A DNA stretch of 64,000 nt from Alphaproteobacteria bacterium (GCA_018970445.1 JAGWWF010000013.1:32543-96542); one strand, 5' to 3'; shown: positions 53,819-62,824, numbered from the stretch's first letter. The notes: generated by a model not told the origin, from the sequence alone. Translations and numbers: made by a program.

Positions 53819-55671
53819 TCCCGGCTGGCCTGCCTGTTGCCCTCGGCCCCGCTGCGCCCGTCCCGGCGGCCCCTGCCGATCTGGCGGGAATCGCGCTGGT
53901 GCCGGCCGCTGAACCGGCCGGGCCGGCGCCAGCCTTTGCCCTGGCGCTGGCCACGGCACTGCCGCCTGCCCGGATGCCTGCCCCGTTGCCCCCGCCGCCG
54001 ATGGCGGCAGGGCCGGCCCCGCTGCCCGCCGCCGTGCCTGCGCCCGCCGATCAGCCCTGGGCCCGGCTGCTGGTGCCCGAACTGGCCAGCCTGCCGCCGC
54101 CGGCCGCCGCGCCGGCGCGCGTTCCCCCGGTTGTGCCGGCCCCGCTGGCTGATCCGGCCAACCCGGCCCCACCGGACGCCACGGATGCGTCGGCAGACTT
54201 GGCTCTGCCGGCAGCGTTGGCCCTGCCGGCCGATGCAGCCACAGCGGCGGTGCCGGCCCGGATCATGCCCGCACCCGATCCGGCCCAGCCACCGGCCCCA
54301 CCGCCAGACCAGCCCGCAGCCGATGCACGGCCCGATCAGCCGCCGGCACAGGAACCACCCGCGCCGCCGCCGTCTGCGCCGCCACCGATGGCGCTGCCGC
54401 CGGCCATCGTGCTGCCGCCGGCGGCGCCAGCGCCGCTGCCCGGCGCAGCGGCCACGGCCATCGCACGGCCGCCCGCCAGCACCGCGCCCGCCAGCATCGC
54501 AGCCGCCCGATGGGTCAGGCCGGCAGCGCCAACCGCCATGGCCGTGCCCCGCCCCGGCCCTGCGCTGCATGCGGCCATCGCCCCGGCCACCATCATGTTC
54601 CCGCCGGCACCGCGCCCCTCTGCTGCGCCAACAGCACGCCTGCCAGCCGATGCACCCACCCCGGCCGTGCTGGCCAGCGCGCCGTTACCGGCTGCGCTTG
54701 CGCCGATCATGCGCCAGCCTGTCATCGCCGATCCGCTGGCCGGGGTGCCTGCCGCTGCGGCTGGCGATGTCGGCCGGCCACCGCCCACCCAGGTGGCGAT
54801 GATCGCCGCCCCGCCGCCATTATTTGCGGCACTCCAGCCGACGCCGCCATTATTGGCGGCACTCCAGCCGACGTCGCCACTGTTGGCGGCACTCCAACCG
54901 ACGCCGCCATTATTGGCGGCACCCGCGCAGGCAGCGCCCCTGCCGCTGGCCGTATCTGCGCCCTGGCCAGTGGCGGCGGCGTCCGGCGTCCGCCTCGCCC
55001 CCCCGGCACAGCGCCAGCCGGCCGATTGGCAGCGCAGTCTGCCGGCCAGCCCGGCCGCGGCAATCGCCAGTCCCGCTGCGGACGTGGCGGTGGCGGCAGC
55101 CCCTGCGCCTGTCGCCAGCCCCGCCGTGCGCCCACCGGCGCAATCAGCCCCGCCGATCGCGGCTGAATCCAGCCCAAAGACCACGCGCCGCGCCCGCCTC
55201 GCCGATCCGGCCGAAGCGCTGCAATCGCCACCGCCGGCCCCGCTTGCGGCGGTGGGGCCAAATCTGTCACCGGAACCGGCGCTGCGGCCACCGGCGGCCG
55301 AACCGCGGTCACCACTGCCGGCCGTTGCTGCCACCGTGGCCAGCCCTGCTGCCACCGAATCGGCGCTGTCGATCCCGTCGGCCCGGCTGGGCGCGGTGCA
55401 GGTGGAACTGGCCGGCACGCCCGCCGATCTGGCCATCACGCTGGCCGCCACGCCGCAATCGGCACCGCTGCTCGATGCCGCCGGCGGCCGCCTGCAACAG
55501 GATCTGGCCGCCGCCGGCATCACCCTGTCCTCGCTCTCCATCAACGGGCAGCGCAGCGATCTTTCCGGCGGCCAGCGCCAGAAACGCCCCCCGCCGCAGC
55601 TGGAGGCGATGGCCGCCGTCCGCCGTGGGCTGCGCCCTCCCCCGCCCCCCGTCAATGACCGCTTCGCCTGA
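53815..55671 (+). CDS. fliK: Flagellar hook-length control protein FliK
   Basis: Secreted ruler of 618 residues. The first 500 residues are proline- and alanine-rich low-complexity sequence, probably disordered, as in other FliK proteins. Residues about 333-369 contain a 10-residue repeat (LQPTPPLLAA). The C-terminal hook-type domain is recognisable from VQVELAGTPADLAITLAATPQSA to LQQDLAAAGITLSSLSINGQ. The ATG overlaps the fliJ stop. The repeated section suggests adjustable ruler length (inference). Confidence 0.85.
   Translation: MIPAGLPVALGPAAPVPAAPADLAGIALVPAAEPAGPAPAFALALATALPPARMPAPLPPPPMAAGPAPLPAAVPAPADQPWARLLVPELASLPPPAAAPARVPPVVPAPLADPANPAPPDATDASADLALPAALALPADAATAAVPARIMPAPDPAQPPAPPPDQPAADARPDQPPAQEPPAPPPSAPPPMALPPAIVLPPAAPAPLPGAAATAIARPPASTAPASIAAARWVRPAAPTAMAVPRPGPALHAAIAPATIMFPPAPRPSAAPTARLPADAPTPAVLASAPLPAALAPIMRQPVIADPLAGVPAAAAGDVGRPPPTQVAMIAAPPPLFAALQPTPPLLAALQPTSPLLAALQPTPPLLAAPAQAAPLPLAVSAPWPVAAASGVRLAPPAQRQPADWQRSLPASPAAAIASPAADVAVAAAPAPVASPAVRPPAQSAPPIAAESSPKTTRRARLADPAEALQSPPPAPLAAVGPNLSPEPALRPPAAEPRSPLPAVAATVASPAATESALSIPSARLGAVQVELAGTPADLAITLAATPQSAPLLDAAGGRLQQDLAAAGITLSSLSINGQRSDLSGGQRQKRPPPQLEAMAAVRRGLRPPPPPVNDRFA
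54811..54920 (+). repeat. Tandem 30-bp repeat in fliK
   Basis: About 3.7 copies of a 30-bp unit, including CCGCCATTATTGGCGGCACT, encode LQPTPPLLAA units. Copies differ at a few positions (for example TTTGCGGC and CACTGTTGG). It stays in frame and could change copy number by slippage. Confidence 0.85.
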
Positions 55672-55682
55672 GGATGATTGCC

Positions 55683-56189
55683 ATGGCCGATAAAGCTGAA
55701 AACACTGAAAAGCCAAAGAAAAACATCATGGGCAAGCTGTTGCCCATGCTGGCGTTCGTGGCCGGCGCCGGCGCCGGCGGGGCCGGGGCCGGAATCGCGG
55801 TGATCAAGTTTGCGGCCCCTGCCGCCGATCATGGCGGCGCCGCCCATGCCGAAGCCCCGCCCGCCCCGGCCGGCCCGCTGGAATATGTGGAGATCGAAAA
55901 CGCCTTCACCAGCAATCTGGCCGATTCCGGCCGCTATCTGCAGGTGAAACTGTCGGTGTCCACCTTTGGCGGTGCCGATGCCGTGGCCGCCGTGGGCAAG
56001 CACAAGCCGGCGATCATCTCGGCCGTACTGGCCGCCCTGGGCGAAGCCCGCGACGCCGACATCGAATCCGCCAAGGCCAAGGCACAATTGGCGGCAAGGC
56101 TGAAGGAAACTATCAATAACACACTGAAATCAAAAGGTGAACCCGGAACGATCGAAGAGGTGTTCTTCACCTCGCTGGTGGTGCAATGA
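55683..56189 (+). CDS. fliL: Flagellar basal body-associated protein FliL
   Basis: Single-pass membrane protein of 168 residues that stabilises the stator ring. The cytoplasmic start MADKAENTEKPKKNIMGKLLP leads into the membrane segment MLAFVAGAGAGGAGAGIAV, followed by a periplasmic linker and the SPFH-like domain YVEIENAFTSNLADSGRYLQVKLSVSTFG. The C-terminus ends EVFFTSLVVQ, typical of FliL. I chose the ATG at 55683 with AGGA about 8 nt upstream; an earlier ATG at 55674 leaves no room for an RBS. The stop overlaps fliM (ATGA). Confidence 0.9.
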   Translation: MADKAENTEKPKKNIMGKLLPMLAFVAGAGAGGAGAGIAVIKFAAPAADHGGAAHAEAPPAPAGPLEYVEIENAFTSNLADSGRYLQVKLSVSTFGGADAVAAVGKHKPAIISAVLAALGEARDADIESAKAKAQLAARLKETINNTLKSKGEPGTIEEVFFTSLVVQ

Positions 56190-56917
56190 GCGAGCTGCGC
56201 ATCCGCAGCGAAGCGCCGCCCGCCGCCGATTTCATCGATGTCTGGCAGCCGCGCAGCGCCGCGGCCCCACCCGATGATGGCGATGACACGCCGTTCATGC
56301 CGCTGATCCTGGCGCTGGAGGAGGCGCTGGCCGGCCTTTTCGGGCTGGCGGTCACCGTCCATCCCGGGCGCGGCCTGCCGCCGGGGGCGCCGGATGTGGC
56401 GCTGGAACTTGGGGCCTTGCTGGCCACGGTGCGGCTGGGCGGCGATCCCAGCCGCCCGGTCGCCTGCATCTCTGGCGTTACCACAGCCCGCCACGCCCGG
56501 CAATTGGGTGAACAATTGCAGACACTTGTGCTCCGGCTCTGGCCTGCCGTCAGCCAGCGGGCGGCACTGATCATCGATGTCATCGTTGCCCTGGGGGCGG
56601 GCAGCAGCGTGGTGGGCGTGGTGCGGCTGCCGGCACCGGAAGCGCCGCAGCCAGCCCAGCCGGTGCGCCCGCTCGGCCAGGCCGCGCTGGCGCTGCCGCT
56701 GCGGCTGCCGGTGCGGCTGGCCTGCGAAATGCTGCCGCTGTCGCGGCTGCTGCCGCTGCGGCCCGGTCTGATCATCCCCATCCACAGCGGGCCGGACATG
56801 CCGGTGATGCTGGGCGATCATCAGGTGGCGCTGGCCAGCCTGGTGCCGCTGCCTGATGGCCGCCAGCAGGCCAAGTTGTTGACAATGGACATCAAACCCC
56901 ACGGAGAATGCACATGA
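56186..56917 (+). CDS. fliM: Flagellar motor switch protein FliM, short divergent form
   Basis: Switch protein of 243 residues, about 80-90 shorter than typical FliM. It lacks the N-terminal CheY-P-binding LSQxEIDAL motif, starting instead MSELRIRSEAPPAADFIDVWQ. The middle CheC-like domain is reduced. The C-terminal SpoA/FliN-like domain is clear: LPLRLPVRLACEMLPLSRLLPLRPGLIIPI, with GDHQVALASLV. Position between fliL and fliN supports FliM. The overlap with fliN (ATGA) fits the operon pattern. A plain SpoA protein is the alternative. Confidence 0.72.
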   Translation: MSELRIRSEAPPAADFIDVWQPRSAAAPPDDGDDTPFMPLILALEEALAGLFGLAVTVHPGRGLPPGAPDVALELGALLATVRLGGDPSRPVACISGVTTARHARQLGEQLQTLVLRLWPAVSQRAALIIDVIVALGAGSSVVGVVRLPAPEAPQPAQPVRPLGQAALALPLRLPVRLACEMLPLSRLLPLRPGLIIPIHSGPDMPVMLGDHQVALASLVPLPDGRQQAKLLTMDIKPHGECT

Positions 56918-57213
56918 TGATCGAACAGGGACAAATGCAGGGCCAGCCCACCGCCGCACCGGCCGATCTTGCCAATCTGGGCATGTTCGGTGCGATCAGC
57001 GTGCGGCTGGCCATCGAAGTGGGCGGTATCCGGCTGAAACTGGCCGATGTTCTGGCAATGGCACCGGGGCAGGTGCATGTGCTGGACCGGCGGGTCGATC
57101 AGCCGGTGGACGTGCTGATTTCCGAACGGCTGGTTGCCCGCGGCGAAATTGTGGCGGTGGGCGACAAGTTCGGCGTGCGCCTGACCGAAGTGTTGCCGGG
57201 CAGCGCGCAGTGA
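56914..57213 (+). CDS. fliN: Flagellar motor switch protein FliN
   Basis: C-ring protein of 99 residues made mainly of the SpoA fold: MFGAISVRLAIEVGGIRLKLADVLAMAPGQVHVLDRRVDQPVDVLISERLVARGEIVAVGDKFGVRLTEV in outline, shown here by its anchor motifs VRLAIEVGG and GEIVAVGDKFGVRLTEVL. It has normal FliN length. The start overlaps the fliM stop; GGAGA lies 6 nt upstream. Confidence 0.95.
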   Translation: MMIEQGQMQGQPTAAPADLANLGMFGAISVRLAIEVGGIRLKLADVLAMAPGQVHVLDRRVDQPVDVLISERLVARGEIVAVGDKFGVRLTEVLPGSAQ

Positions 57214-57419
57214 CGGCGCTGGCCAGCCTGATCACCGCCTGGCGCGACCGGTCGTCTTCATTGGCGCTGCGGCTGCCGGTTCGGCATGCGCAGGTGGTGC
57301 AGGCGCTGCCGCTGGGGCCGGGCGCGCGGTTGCTGGTGGTGGAATTTGCCGGCCGCCGCCTGCTGATCGGCCAGTCGCGGGCCGGGTTGGCCGCGCTGGC
57401 GGAAAGTCCCCCCGAATGA
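57210..57419 (+). CDS. fliO: FliO-like flagellar biosynthesis protein, minimal form
   Basis: Protein of 69 residues between fliN and fliP, the canonical fliO position. The core VVQALPLGPGARLLVVEFAGRRLLIG matches the cytoplasmic FliO domain. The usual N-terminal transmembrane helix is missing: the first 20 residues (MTALASLITAWRDRSSSLAL) are not hydrophobic enough to span a membrane. FliO normally promotes FliP ring assembly at the membrane. Starts with GTG overlapping the fliN stop and ends overlapping the fliP ATG. Confidence 0.72.
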   Translation: MTALASLITAWRDRSSSLALRLPVRHAQVVQALPLGPGARLLVVEFAGRRLLIGQSRAGLAALAESPPE

Positions 57420-58072
57420 ACGAGATCATCAACCTGCCGCCGCTGTCCACCACGCTGCAGATCCTGCTGCTGATGACGGCGTTGACGCTGCTGCCGGCGG
57501 CGCTGCTGATGATGACGGCCTTCACCCGCATCGCCATCGTGCTGGCGATCCTGCGTCAGGCGCTGGGCCTGGGGCAGAGCCCGCCCAACCAACTGCTGGT
57601 CGGCACCGCGCTGTTGCTCACCCTGTTCGTGATGAAGCCGGAACTGGATCGGGTGCATGATGGTGCCTGGACACCGATGCTGGCCGGGAAATTGCCGGCC
57701 GAACAGGCGCTTGCCCGCACCGGGGCGGAATTGAAGACCTTCATGCTGGCCCAGACACGGGCACGCGATCTCACCCGTTTTGCCGAGATTGCCGGCGGCG
57801 GCCCCTATGCCCGGCCGGCCGATGTGCCGCTGGTGGTGGTGATGCCGGCGTTCGTTGCCAGTGAGCTGAAGACGGCGCTGGAAATCGGTCTGGTCATCTA
57901 TCTGCCCTTCCTGATCATCGATCTGATCGTTGCATCGGTTTTGATGGCGATGGGGATGATGATGGTGTCTCCCGCCACCGTGTCGCTGCCGCTCAAGATC
58001 GCGTTGTTCGTGGTGGTCGATGGCTGGACGCTGGTGCTGGGCGCGCTGGCCAAAAGCTTCGGGTCGGCCTGA
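57416..58072 (+). CDS. fliP: Flagellar export gate protein FliP
   Basis: Core of the export gate in the inner membrane; 218 residues. No cleavable signal sequence is evident, unlike many FliP. Family patterns: LLMMTAFTRIAIVLAILRQALGLGQSPPNQLLVG, VVVMPAFVASELKTALEIGLVIYLPFLIIDLIVASVLMAMGMMMVSP, then SLPLKIALFVVVDGW. Overlaps fliO (ATGA) and fliQ (1 nt). Confidence 0.97.
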   Translation: MNEIINLPPLSTTLQILLLMTALTLLPAALLMMTAFTRIAIVLAILRQALGLGQSPPNQLLVGTALLLTLFVMKPELDRVHDGAWTPMLAGKLPAEQALARTGAELKTFMLAQTRARDLTRFAEIAGGGPYARPADVPLVVVMPAFVASELKTALEIGLVIYLPFLIIDLIVASVLMAMGMMMVSPATVSLPLKIALFVVVDGWTLVLGALAKSFGSA

Positions 58073-58362
58073 TGGCCACGCTGGCCCCCGCCCCGGATGA
58101 TGTGATGCTGGCCGATCTGGCCCGCGAGGCCGTGCTGCTGTTTGCCGGCAGCGCCACGCTGATCCTGCTGCCGCTGCTGGTTGTCGCTGTCGTCGTCGGC
58201 CTCGTCCAGACGATCTTTTCGGTGCAGGAAAGCAGCATTTCCTTCCTGCCCAAGCTGGCGGCGCTGATGCTGGTGCTGGCCATTTCCGGCGAAGCCATGT
58301 TGATGAATCTGGCCGAATTTCTGGAACTTGGCCTGGCCGACATGGTGGGGGCGATCCGGTGA
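58072..58362 (+). CDS. fliQ: Flagellar export gate protein FliQ
   Basis: Small two-helix membrane protein of 96 residues that packs around FliP/FliR. The pattern LAREAVLLFAGSATLILLPLLVVAVVVGLVQTIFSVQESSISFLPKLAALMLVLAISG is summarised by QTIFSVQESSISFLPKL, a near-invariant FliQ segment. ATG overlaps the fliP stop and its end overlaps the fliR GTG. Confidence 0.96.
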   Translation: MATLAPAPDDVMLADLAREAVLLFAGSATLILLPLLVVAVVVGLVQTIFSVQESSISFLPKLAALMLVLAISGEAMLMNLAEFLELGLADMVGAIR

Positions 58363-59081
58363 ACCTCGCCATTCCCGCCTTTGATGGGCTGGAACTGCTC
58401 ACCCGGTTCATGCTGGCGGCGGTGCGGCCGCTGGCCTGTGTGGTGCTGCTGCCGCCGCTGGCCGGGGCCAGCCTGCCGTGGCGGGCGCGGCTGGCGCTGG
58501 TGGCGGCGCTGGCTGCCTTTGCCGCCTTTCGCCCCGGTGCACCGGCGCTGCTGGCCACCGATGTGCCGGCCGAACTCATGGCCGGGCTGGTGGCCGGCAT
58601 AGGCCTGGCGCTGGCCTTTGCCGCCGCCAGCCTGGCCGGCGAGCTGCTGGCCCAGATGATCGGCCTGGGCTTTGCCACGCTGGGGCCGATGGGCGGCAAT
58701 GGCGGCGCGGTGCCGGCGTTGTTCACCACCCTGGCCTGGGTGATGCTACTGGTGGGTGATCTGCATCTTGAACTCTTTGCCCTGCTGGCCAGCGGTGCCA
58801 GCCTCTATCCGCCCGGCGGCCTGGGGCTGGCGGGGATATCGGCGCTGGGCGGCCTGATGTTCCTGTGGGGGCTGAAGATCGCCCTGCCATTGATGGCGGT
58901 GCTGTTGCTGGCCCAGGGCGTGGTGGCCATCGCCAGCCGCGCCGCGCCGCAGATGTCGGCAATGGCGGTGGGGCCGGCGGCGCTGCTGCTGGCCTTTGTG
59001 TCGTTGCTGCCGCTGGTGTTCGGCCATGTCTCCGGCCGGTTGGCCGAGGCGCTGGCCTCTGGCCTGGGGCTGCTGGGCTGA
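58359..59081 (+). CDS. fliR: Flagellar export gate protein FliR
   Basis: Polytopic membrane protein of 240 residues completing the FliP5Q4R1 export gate. Hydrophobic segments alternate with glycine-rich loops, and GLGFATLGPMGG resembles the conserved loop GFAMLVDP-like region of FliR. GTG start overlapping the fliQ stop; TGATG overlap with flhB. Confidence 0.94.
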   Translation: MNLAIPAFDGLELLTRFMLAAVRPLACVVLLPPLAGASLPWRARLALVAALAAFAAFRPGAPALLATDVPAELMAGLVAGIGLALAFAAASLAGELLAQMIGLGFATLGPMGGNGGAVPALFTTLAWVMLLVGDLHLELFALLASGASLYPPGGLGLAGISALGGLMFLWGLKIALPLMAVLLLAQGVVAIASRAAPQMSAMAVGPAALLLAFVSLLPLVFGHVSGRLAEALASGLGLLG

Positions 59082-60184
59082 TGGCGGGGGACAAGACCGA
59101 AAAGCCCACACCCCGGCGCCGGGAAAAGGCGCTGGAGGATGGCAATGTGCTGGCGCCCCGGGAACTGGCCTCGGCCGGCAGCCTGGCGCTGGCGGCGGGC
59201 TTTCTGGCGCTGGCCGGGCCGGCGCTGTGGCAGGGGCTGGCCGGCTTTCTGGCCGATGCGCTGGCCCGCGCCGGATCGCCCGATGCGCTGGCGCTGGCGC
59301 GGCGGGCCCCGGTGTTGTTGCCGCTGCTGCTGCTGGCGGCCGTCACGGTGGTGGCCTTTGGTCTGCAACTGGCCGTCACCCGCCATGTCAGCCCCAAACT
59401 GGCGGCACCCAAGCTGAATCGCCTGTCGCCCGTCAATGGTTTCAAGCGCCTGTTCGGCTGGCAGGGGCTGGCCGGGGCCGGCAGTGCCCTGCTGAAGATC
59501 GCCGGCATGGCGGGGCTGGCCTGGGTGGTGCTGGTGCCGCTGCTGCCCGGTCTGGCCGGCGTGGAGGAGCAGGGGCTGGCCAGCATCGGGGCGGCGCTGC
59601 TGCGGCTGGCGGCGGCGGCGGCCGGGCTGATGCTGGTGGTGGCGGCGGCGGATTTCGGCTTTGCCTGGTGGCGGCGCGAACAGCAGCTGATGATGACGCG
59701 GGACGAGGTGAAGCGCGAATCCCGCGAGAATGATGGTGCCCCCGAACTGAAGGCGGCGCTGCGCCGCGCCCAGATGCAGGCGGCGCAGGGCCGCATGAAG
59801 AAGGGCCTTGCCGAAGCGTCGGTGGTTGTCGTCAACCCCACCCATTTTGCCGTGGCCCTGCGCTATCAGCCGGATCGCGATGCCGCGCCGGTGGTGGTGG
59901 AGAAGGGCCGGCTCGACATGGCGGTGGCGCTGATCGCGGCGGCGCGGGATCTGGGCGTGCCGGTTGTCCGCACGCCGCGGCTGGCCCGCGCCCTGTTCTG
60001 GTCGGCCCGGCGCGGGGCACAGGTGCAGCCCGAACTGTTCCAGGCGGTGGCCACCATCCTGGCCTTTGTCATGCGCTTTGACGATCCCGAAGCCGAGGCG
60101 GTGCCCGATGTGTTCGTGCCGCCGGCGCTGGATTTCGATGAAGCCGGCCAGCCGCGCAAGCCGGGCAGCCCGGCGCCGTTATAG
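59081..60184 (+). CDS. flhB: Flagellar export switch protein FlhB
   Basis: Substrate-specificity switch of 367 residues. Starts MAGDKTEKPTPRRREKALEDGNV, has four membrane segments, and a cytoplasmic domain with KRESRENDGAPELKAALRRAQ. The autocleavage motif NPTH begins at residue 252 (VVVNPTHFAVALRY). Works with FliK to stop hook export at the right length. The ATG at 59081 overlaps the fliR stop; the upstream open frame is a shadow of fliR. fliD follows after 8 nt. Confidence 0.97.
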   Translation: MAGDKTEKPTPRRREKALEDGNVLAPRELASAGSLALAAGFLALAGPALWQGLAGFLADALARAGSPDALALARRAPVLLPLLLLAAVTVVAFGLQLAVTRHVSPKLAAPKLNRLSPVNGFKRLFGWQGLAGAGSALLKIAGMAGLAWVVLVPLLPGLAGVEEQGLASIGAALLRLAAAAAGLMLVVAAADFGFAWWRREQQLMMTRDEVKRESRENDGAPELKAALRRAQMQAAQGRMKKGLAEASVVVVNPTHFAVALRYQPDRDAAPVVVEKGRLDMAVALIAAARDLGVPVVRTPRLARALFWSARRGAQVQPELFQAVATILAFVMRFDDPEAEAVPDVFVPPALDFDEAGQPRKPGSPAPL

Positions 60185-60192
60185 GGCAGGCC

Positions 60193-61602
60193 ATGGCCAG
60201 CAACCCCCTCATCGCCTTTGGCACCGGTTCCGGGCTGGACAGCCGCGCCATCGTCGACAGCCTGGTGAGCGCGGAGCGGACCAACCGCAGCCAGCCGGTG
60301 ACGCGCCGGGTGGAAACGCTGACCGCGCGGATCTCGGCGCTGGGCCAGCTGCAATCGGCGCTGACCGGCATTGCCACCTCGCTCGACACGCGGGTGCGCA
60401 GCGGCGAACTGGGCCTGGCCGTGGCCAGCAGCGATGCGGCCGTCGCGGTGGAGCGGCTGGGCAGCGGCCCGCCGGCCCCGCTGGTCAACGGCCTCAGCGT
60501 CAACCGGCTGGCCAGCGGCCAGCGGCTGAACAGTCCGCCCTTCACCAGCGCCAGCGACCCGGTCGGGCTGGGCACGCTCAGCTTCATTGCCGGGCGCCGC
60601 ACCCCCGATGGCAATGGCGGCTTCAGCTTTGCCGCCGGGGGGCAGGCACCGGTGAACATCAGCATCACCGCCCAGAACAACAGCCTGGCCGGCCTGGCCC
60701 GCGCCATCAACGACAGCGCCGCCGGCGTGACGGCCAGCATCGTTGCCTCGCAGGGCCGCGCCACACTGGTGCTGCGCGGGGCGGAAGGGGCCGAGAACGC
60801 CTTCATCATCAGCGCCGCGCCCAGCGGCGGCCCGCCAGGCCTGGAGCGGTTCAACCACACGCCGGGGGCCGAAACCATGGCGCTGGGCGAAGCGGCGCGC
60901 GATGCCGAACTGGTGATCGACGGTGTCGCCGTCACCCGCCCGGCCAACCGCATCGACGATCTGGTGCCGGGCGTGCGGCTGACGCTGCGGCGCGAAACCG
61001 GCAATGCAGTGATCAGCGCGGCGCGCGATGGCAGTGCGCTGTCGGGCGCGCTGGCGGATTTTGTCGGCACGTTGCAGGCGATGCGCCAGTTGATCGGCGA
61101 TTTCCGCAAGCCGGCGCAGGGTGGAGAGGCGCCCGGCCCGCTGGCCACCGATGGCACCGCGCGGCGCATCGATCAGCAGCTGGTGCGGCTGGTGACACTG
61201 CCGATTGCCCAGGCCGGCGGGCTGCGCCTGTCGGATCTGGGGGTCAATGTGCTGCGCGACGGCACGATTTCGGTGGATGCCGCCCGGCTGGCCAATCTGC
61301 CGCCGACACGGCTGGCCGATGCCGAAGCGCTGCTGCGCGAAGTGGCCGGGCCGGCGCGGGCGGATCGGCCGGCGCGGCTGCTGGGCATTGCCGCCACGGT
61401 GGGCACCGCCACCAGCGGCCTGACCCGCCAGCGCGATGGCGCCACCGCCGAACTGGCCCGCATCGACATCAGGGTGGATCAGATGCGCAGCCTGCTCACC
61501 CGCCAGTTTGCCGCGATGGACACATCGGTGGGCCAGTCCCGCGCCGCGGCCCAGCAATTGACCCAGCTGATGGAGATGTGGACCGCCGACTCCGGGCGCT
61601 GA
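60193..61602 (+). CDS. fliD: Flagellar filament cap protein FliD
   Basis: Cap protein of 469 residues that promotes flagellin folding at the filament tip. The N-terminal region FGTGSGLDSRAIVDSLVSAERT is the FliD_N motif. The central domain includes GTLSFIAGRRTPDGNG and LARAINDSAAGVTASIVASQGRATLVLRG. The C-terminal coiled-coil part reads ARIDIRVDQMRSLLTRQFAAMDTSVGQ, then LTQLMEMW. It is the last gene of the operon. No flagellin or flgG-type gene follows. Confidence 0.92.
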   Translation: MASNPLIAFGTGSGLDSRAIVDSLVSAERTNRSQPVTRRVETLTARISALGQLQSALTGIATSLDTRVRSGELGLAVASSDAAVAVERLGSGPPAPLVNGLSVNRLASGQRLNSPPFTSASDPVGLGTLSFIAGRRTPDGNGGFSFAAGGQAPVNISITAQNNSLAGLARAINDSAAGVTASIVASQGRATLVLRGAEGAENAFIISAAPSGGPPGLERFNHTPGAETMALGEAARDAELVIDGVAVTRPANRIDDLVPGVRLTLRRETGNAVISAARDGSALSGALADFVGTLQAMRQLIGDFRKPAQGGEAPGPLATDGTARRIDQQLVRLVTLPIAQAGGLRLSDLGVNVLRDGTISVDAARLANLPPTRLADAEALLREVAGPARADRPARLLGIAATVGTATSGLTRQRDGATAELARIDIRVDQMRSLLTRQFAAMDTSVGQSRAAAQQLTQLMEMWTADSGR

Positions 61603-61765
61603 GGCCGGCGCCGGCACCAGGATTCAGACTGTGAAAGAGCCGGCCGCCGCCATCCAGTTTTGACATATTTGTCGAATCCGTCGAAATTCAGCATTGTATT
61701 TGCAGCGTTTTCGCCAGAGACCAGCAGCAATGGCCGTTATAGCGGATATTGCCGCTGTAGGACAG

Positions 61766-62824
61766 TCAGGCGGCGCGGGCGTCGATTTCCAGCCGGCGCA
61801 TCTTTTCGATCAGCGTGGTGCGTTGCAGGCGCAGCAATTTGGCGGTGTGGCTGATGGTGCCGCCCGATTGTTCCAGCGCGGCGCGGATATAGGCGCGTTC
61901 CAGATCGGCAAGCAGCTGTTTGAGATCAACGCCATCGGGGCCGAGCAGCCGGGCGGTTTCGGCCATGGCGGCGTCGGCAAGGACGGTTTCGGCCAGGGCG
62001 GTTTCGGCCAGGGCATCGGGCGCGCGCTTGCCGCGCAGCAGCCGGTCCAGCGCCTCGCGGCCGATCACCTCGCCGCCGTGGTGCACGCAGGCGCGTTCAA
62101 CGAAATTGCGCAGCTCGCGCACATTGCCCGGCCACGGCCAGGCACCCAGCGCCTCCAGCGCCGCCGTGGTGAATCGCGCCGGGCTGGCCTGCTGGCGCAG
62201 GAAATGCTGCACCAGGGCCGGCACATCTTCGGCATGATCGGCCAGCGCCGGCATGGACACATGAATGACATCAAGCCGATAGAAGAGATCGGTGCGGAAC
62301 CGCCCCTGCGCCACCGCGGCGGCCAGATCCACGCTGGTGGCGGCAATCACCCGCACATCCAGCGCGATCGGCAGCATGCCGCCCACCCGTTCAACCACGC
62401 GGGTTTCCAGCGTGCGCAGCAATTTGGCCTGCATGGCCAGCGGCATGTCGCCGATTTCATCCAGGAACAATGTGCCGCCATTGGCGGCTTCAAAGCGGCC
62501 GGCGCGGGCGCGGGTGGCGCCGGTGAAGGCCCCCTGTTCATGGCCGAACAATTCCGATTCCAGCAGATCGGCCGGAACCGCAGCGCAATTCAGCGCCACA
62601 AAGGGCCGGGCGGCGCGGCGGCTGCGCTGGTGCAGCAGTTGCGCGGCGACATCCTTGCCACTGCCCGACGGGCCGGTAATCAACACCGATGCATTGGCAT
62701 CGGCGATTTTCAACAATATGGTGCGTATTGATGAAATGGACTTGCTGCTGCCGACCAGTTCGGCCAGATATTGTGGCGGTTGTTCACCGTGTGCGTGCAG
62801 AACACGCCTGGTTTCCTTGCGCAT
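61766..62824 (-). CDS. Sigma-54-dependent transcriptional activator without receiver domain
   Basis: AAA+ activator of 352 residues. The N-terminus is short (about 20 residues), so it has no receiver domain. Walker A is GPSGSGKDVAAQLL (Asp instead of the usual Glu after GK), the sigma-54 contact loop GAFTGA is intact, Walker B is GGTLFLDEIGDM, and the Fis-type helix-turn-helix (TISHTAKLLRLQRTTLIEKM) closes the protein. The order ATPase-HTH and the flagellar setting suggest a FleQ/FlrA-type role, unproven. It is convergent with fliD and divergent from the winged-helix regulator. Confidence 0.87.
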   Translation of the reverse strand: MRKETRRVLHAHGEQPPQYLAELVGSSKSISSIRTILLKIADANASVLITGPSGSGKDVAAQLLHQRSRRAARPFVALNCAAVPADLLESELFGHEQGAFTGATRARAGRFEAANGGTLFLDEIGDMPLAMQAKLLRTLETRVVERVGGMLPIALDVRVIAATSVDLAAAVAQGRFRTDLFYRLDVIHVSMPALADHAEDVPALVQHFLRQQASPARFTTAALEALGAWPWPGNVRELRNFVERACVHHGGEVIGREALDRLLRGKRAPDALAETALAETVLADAAMAETARLLGPDGVDLKQLLADLERAYIRAALEQSGGTISHTAKLLRLQRTTLIEKMRRLEIDARAA

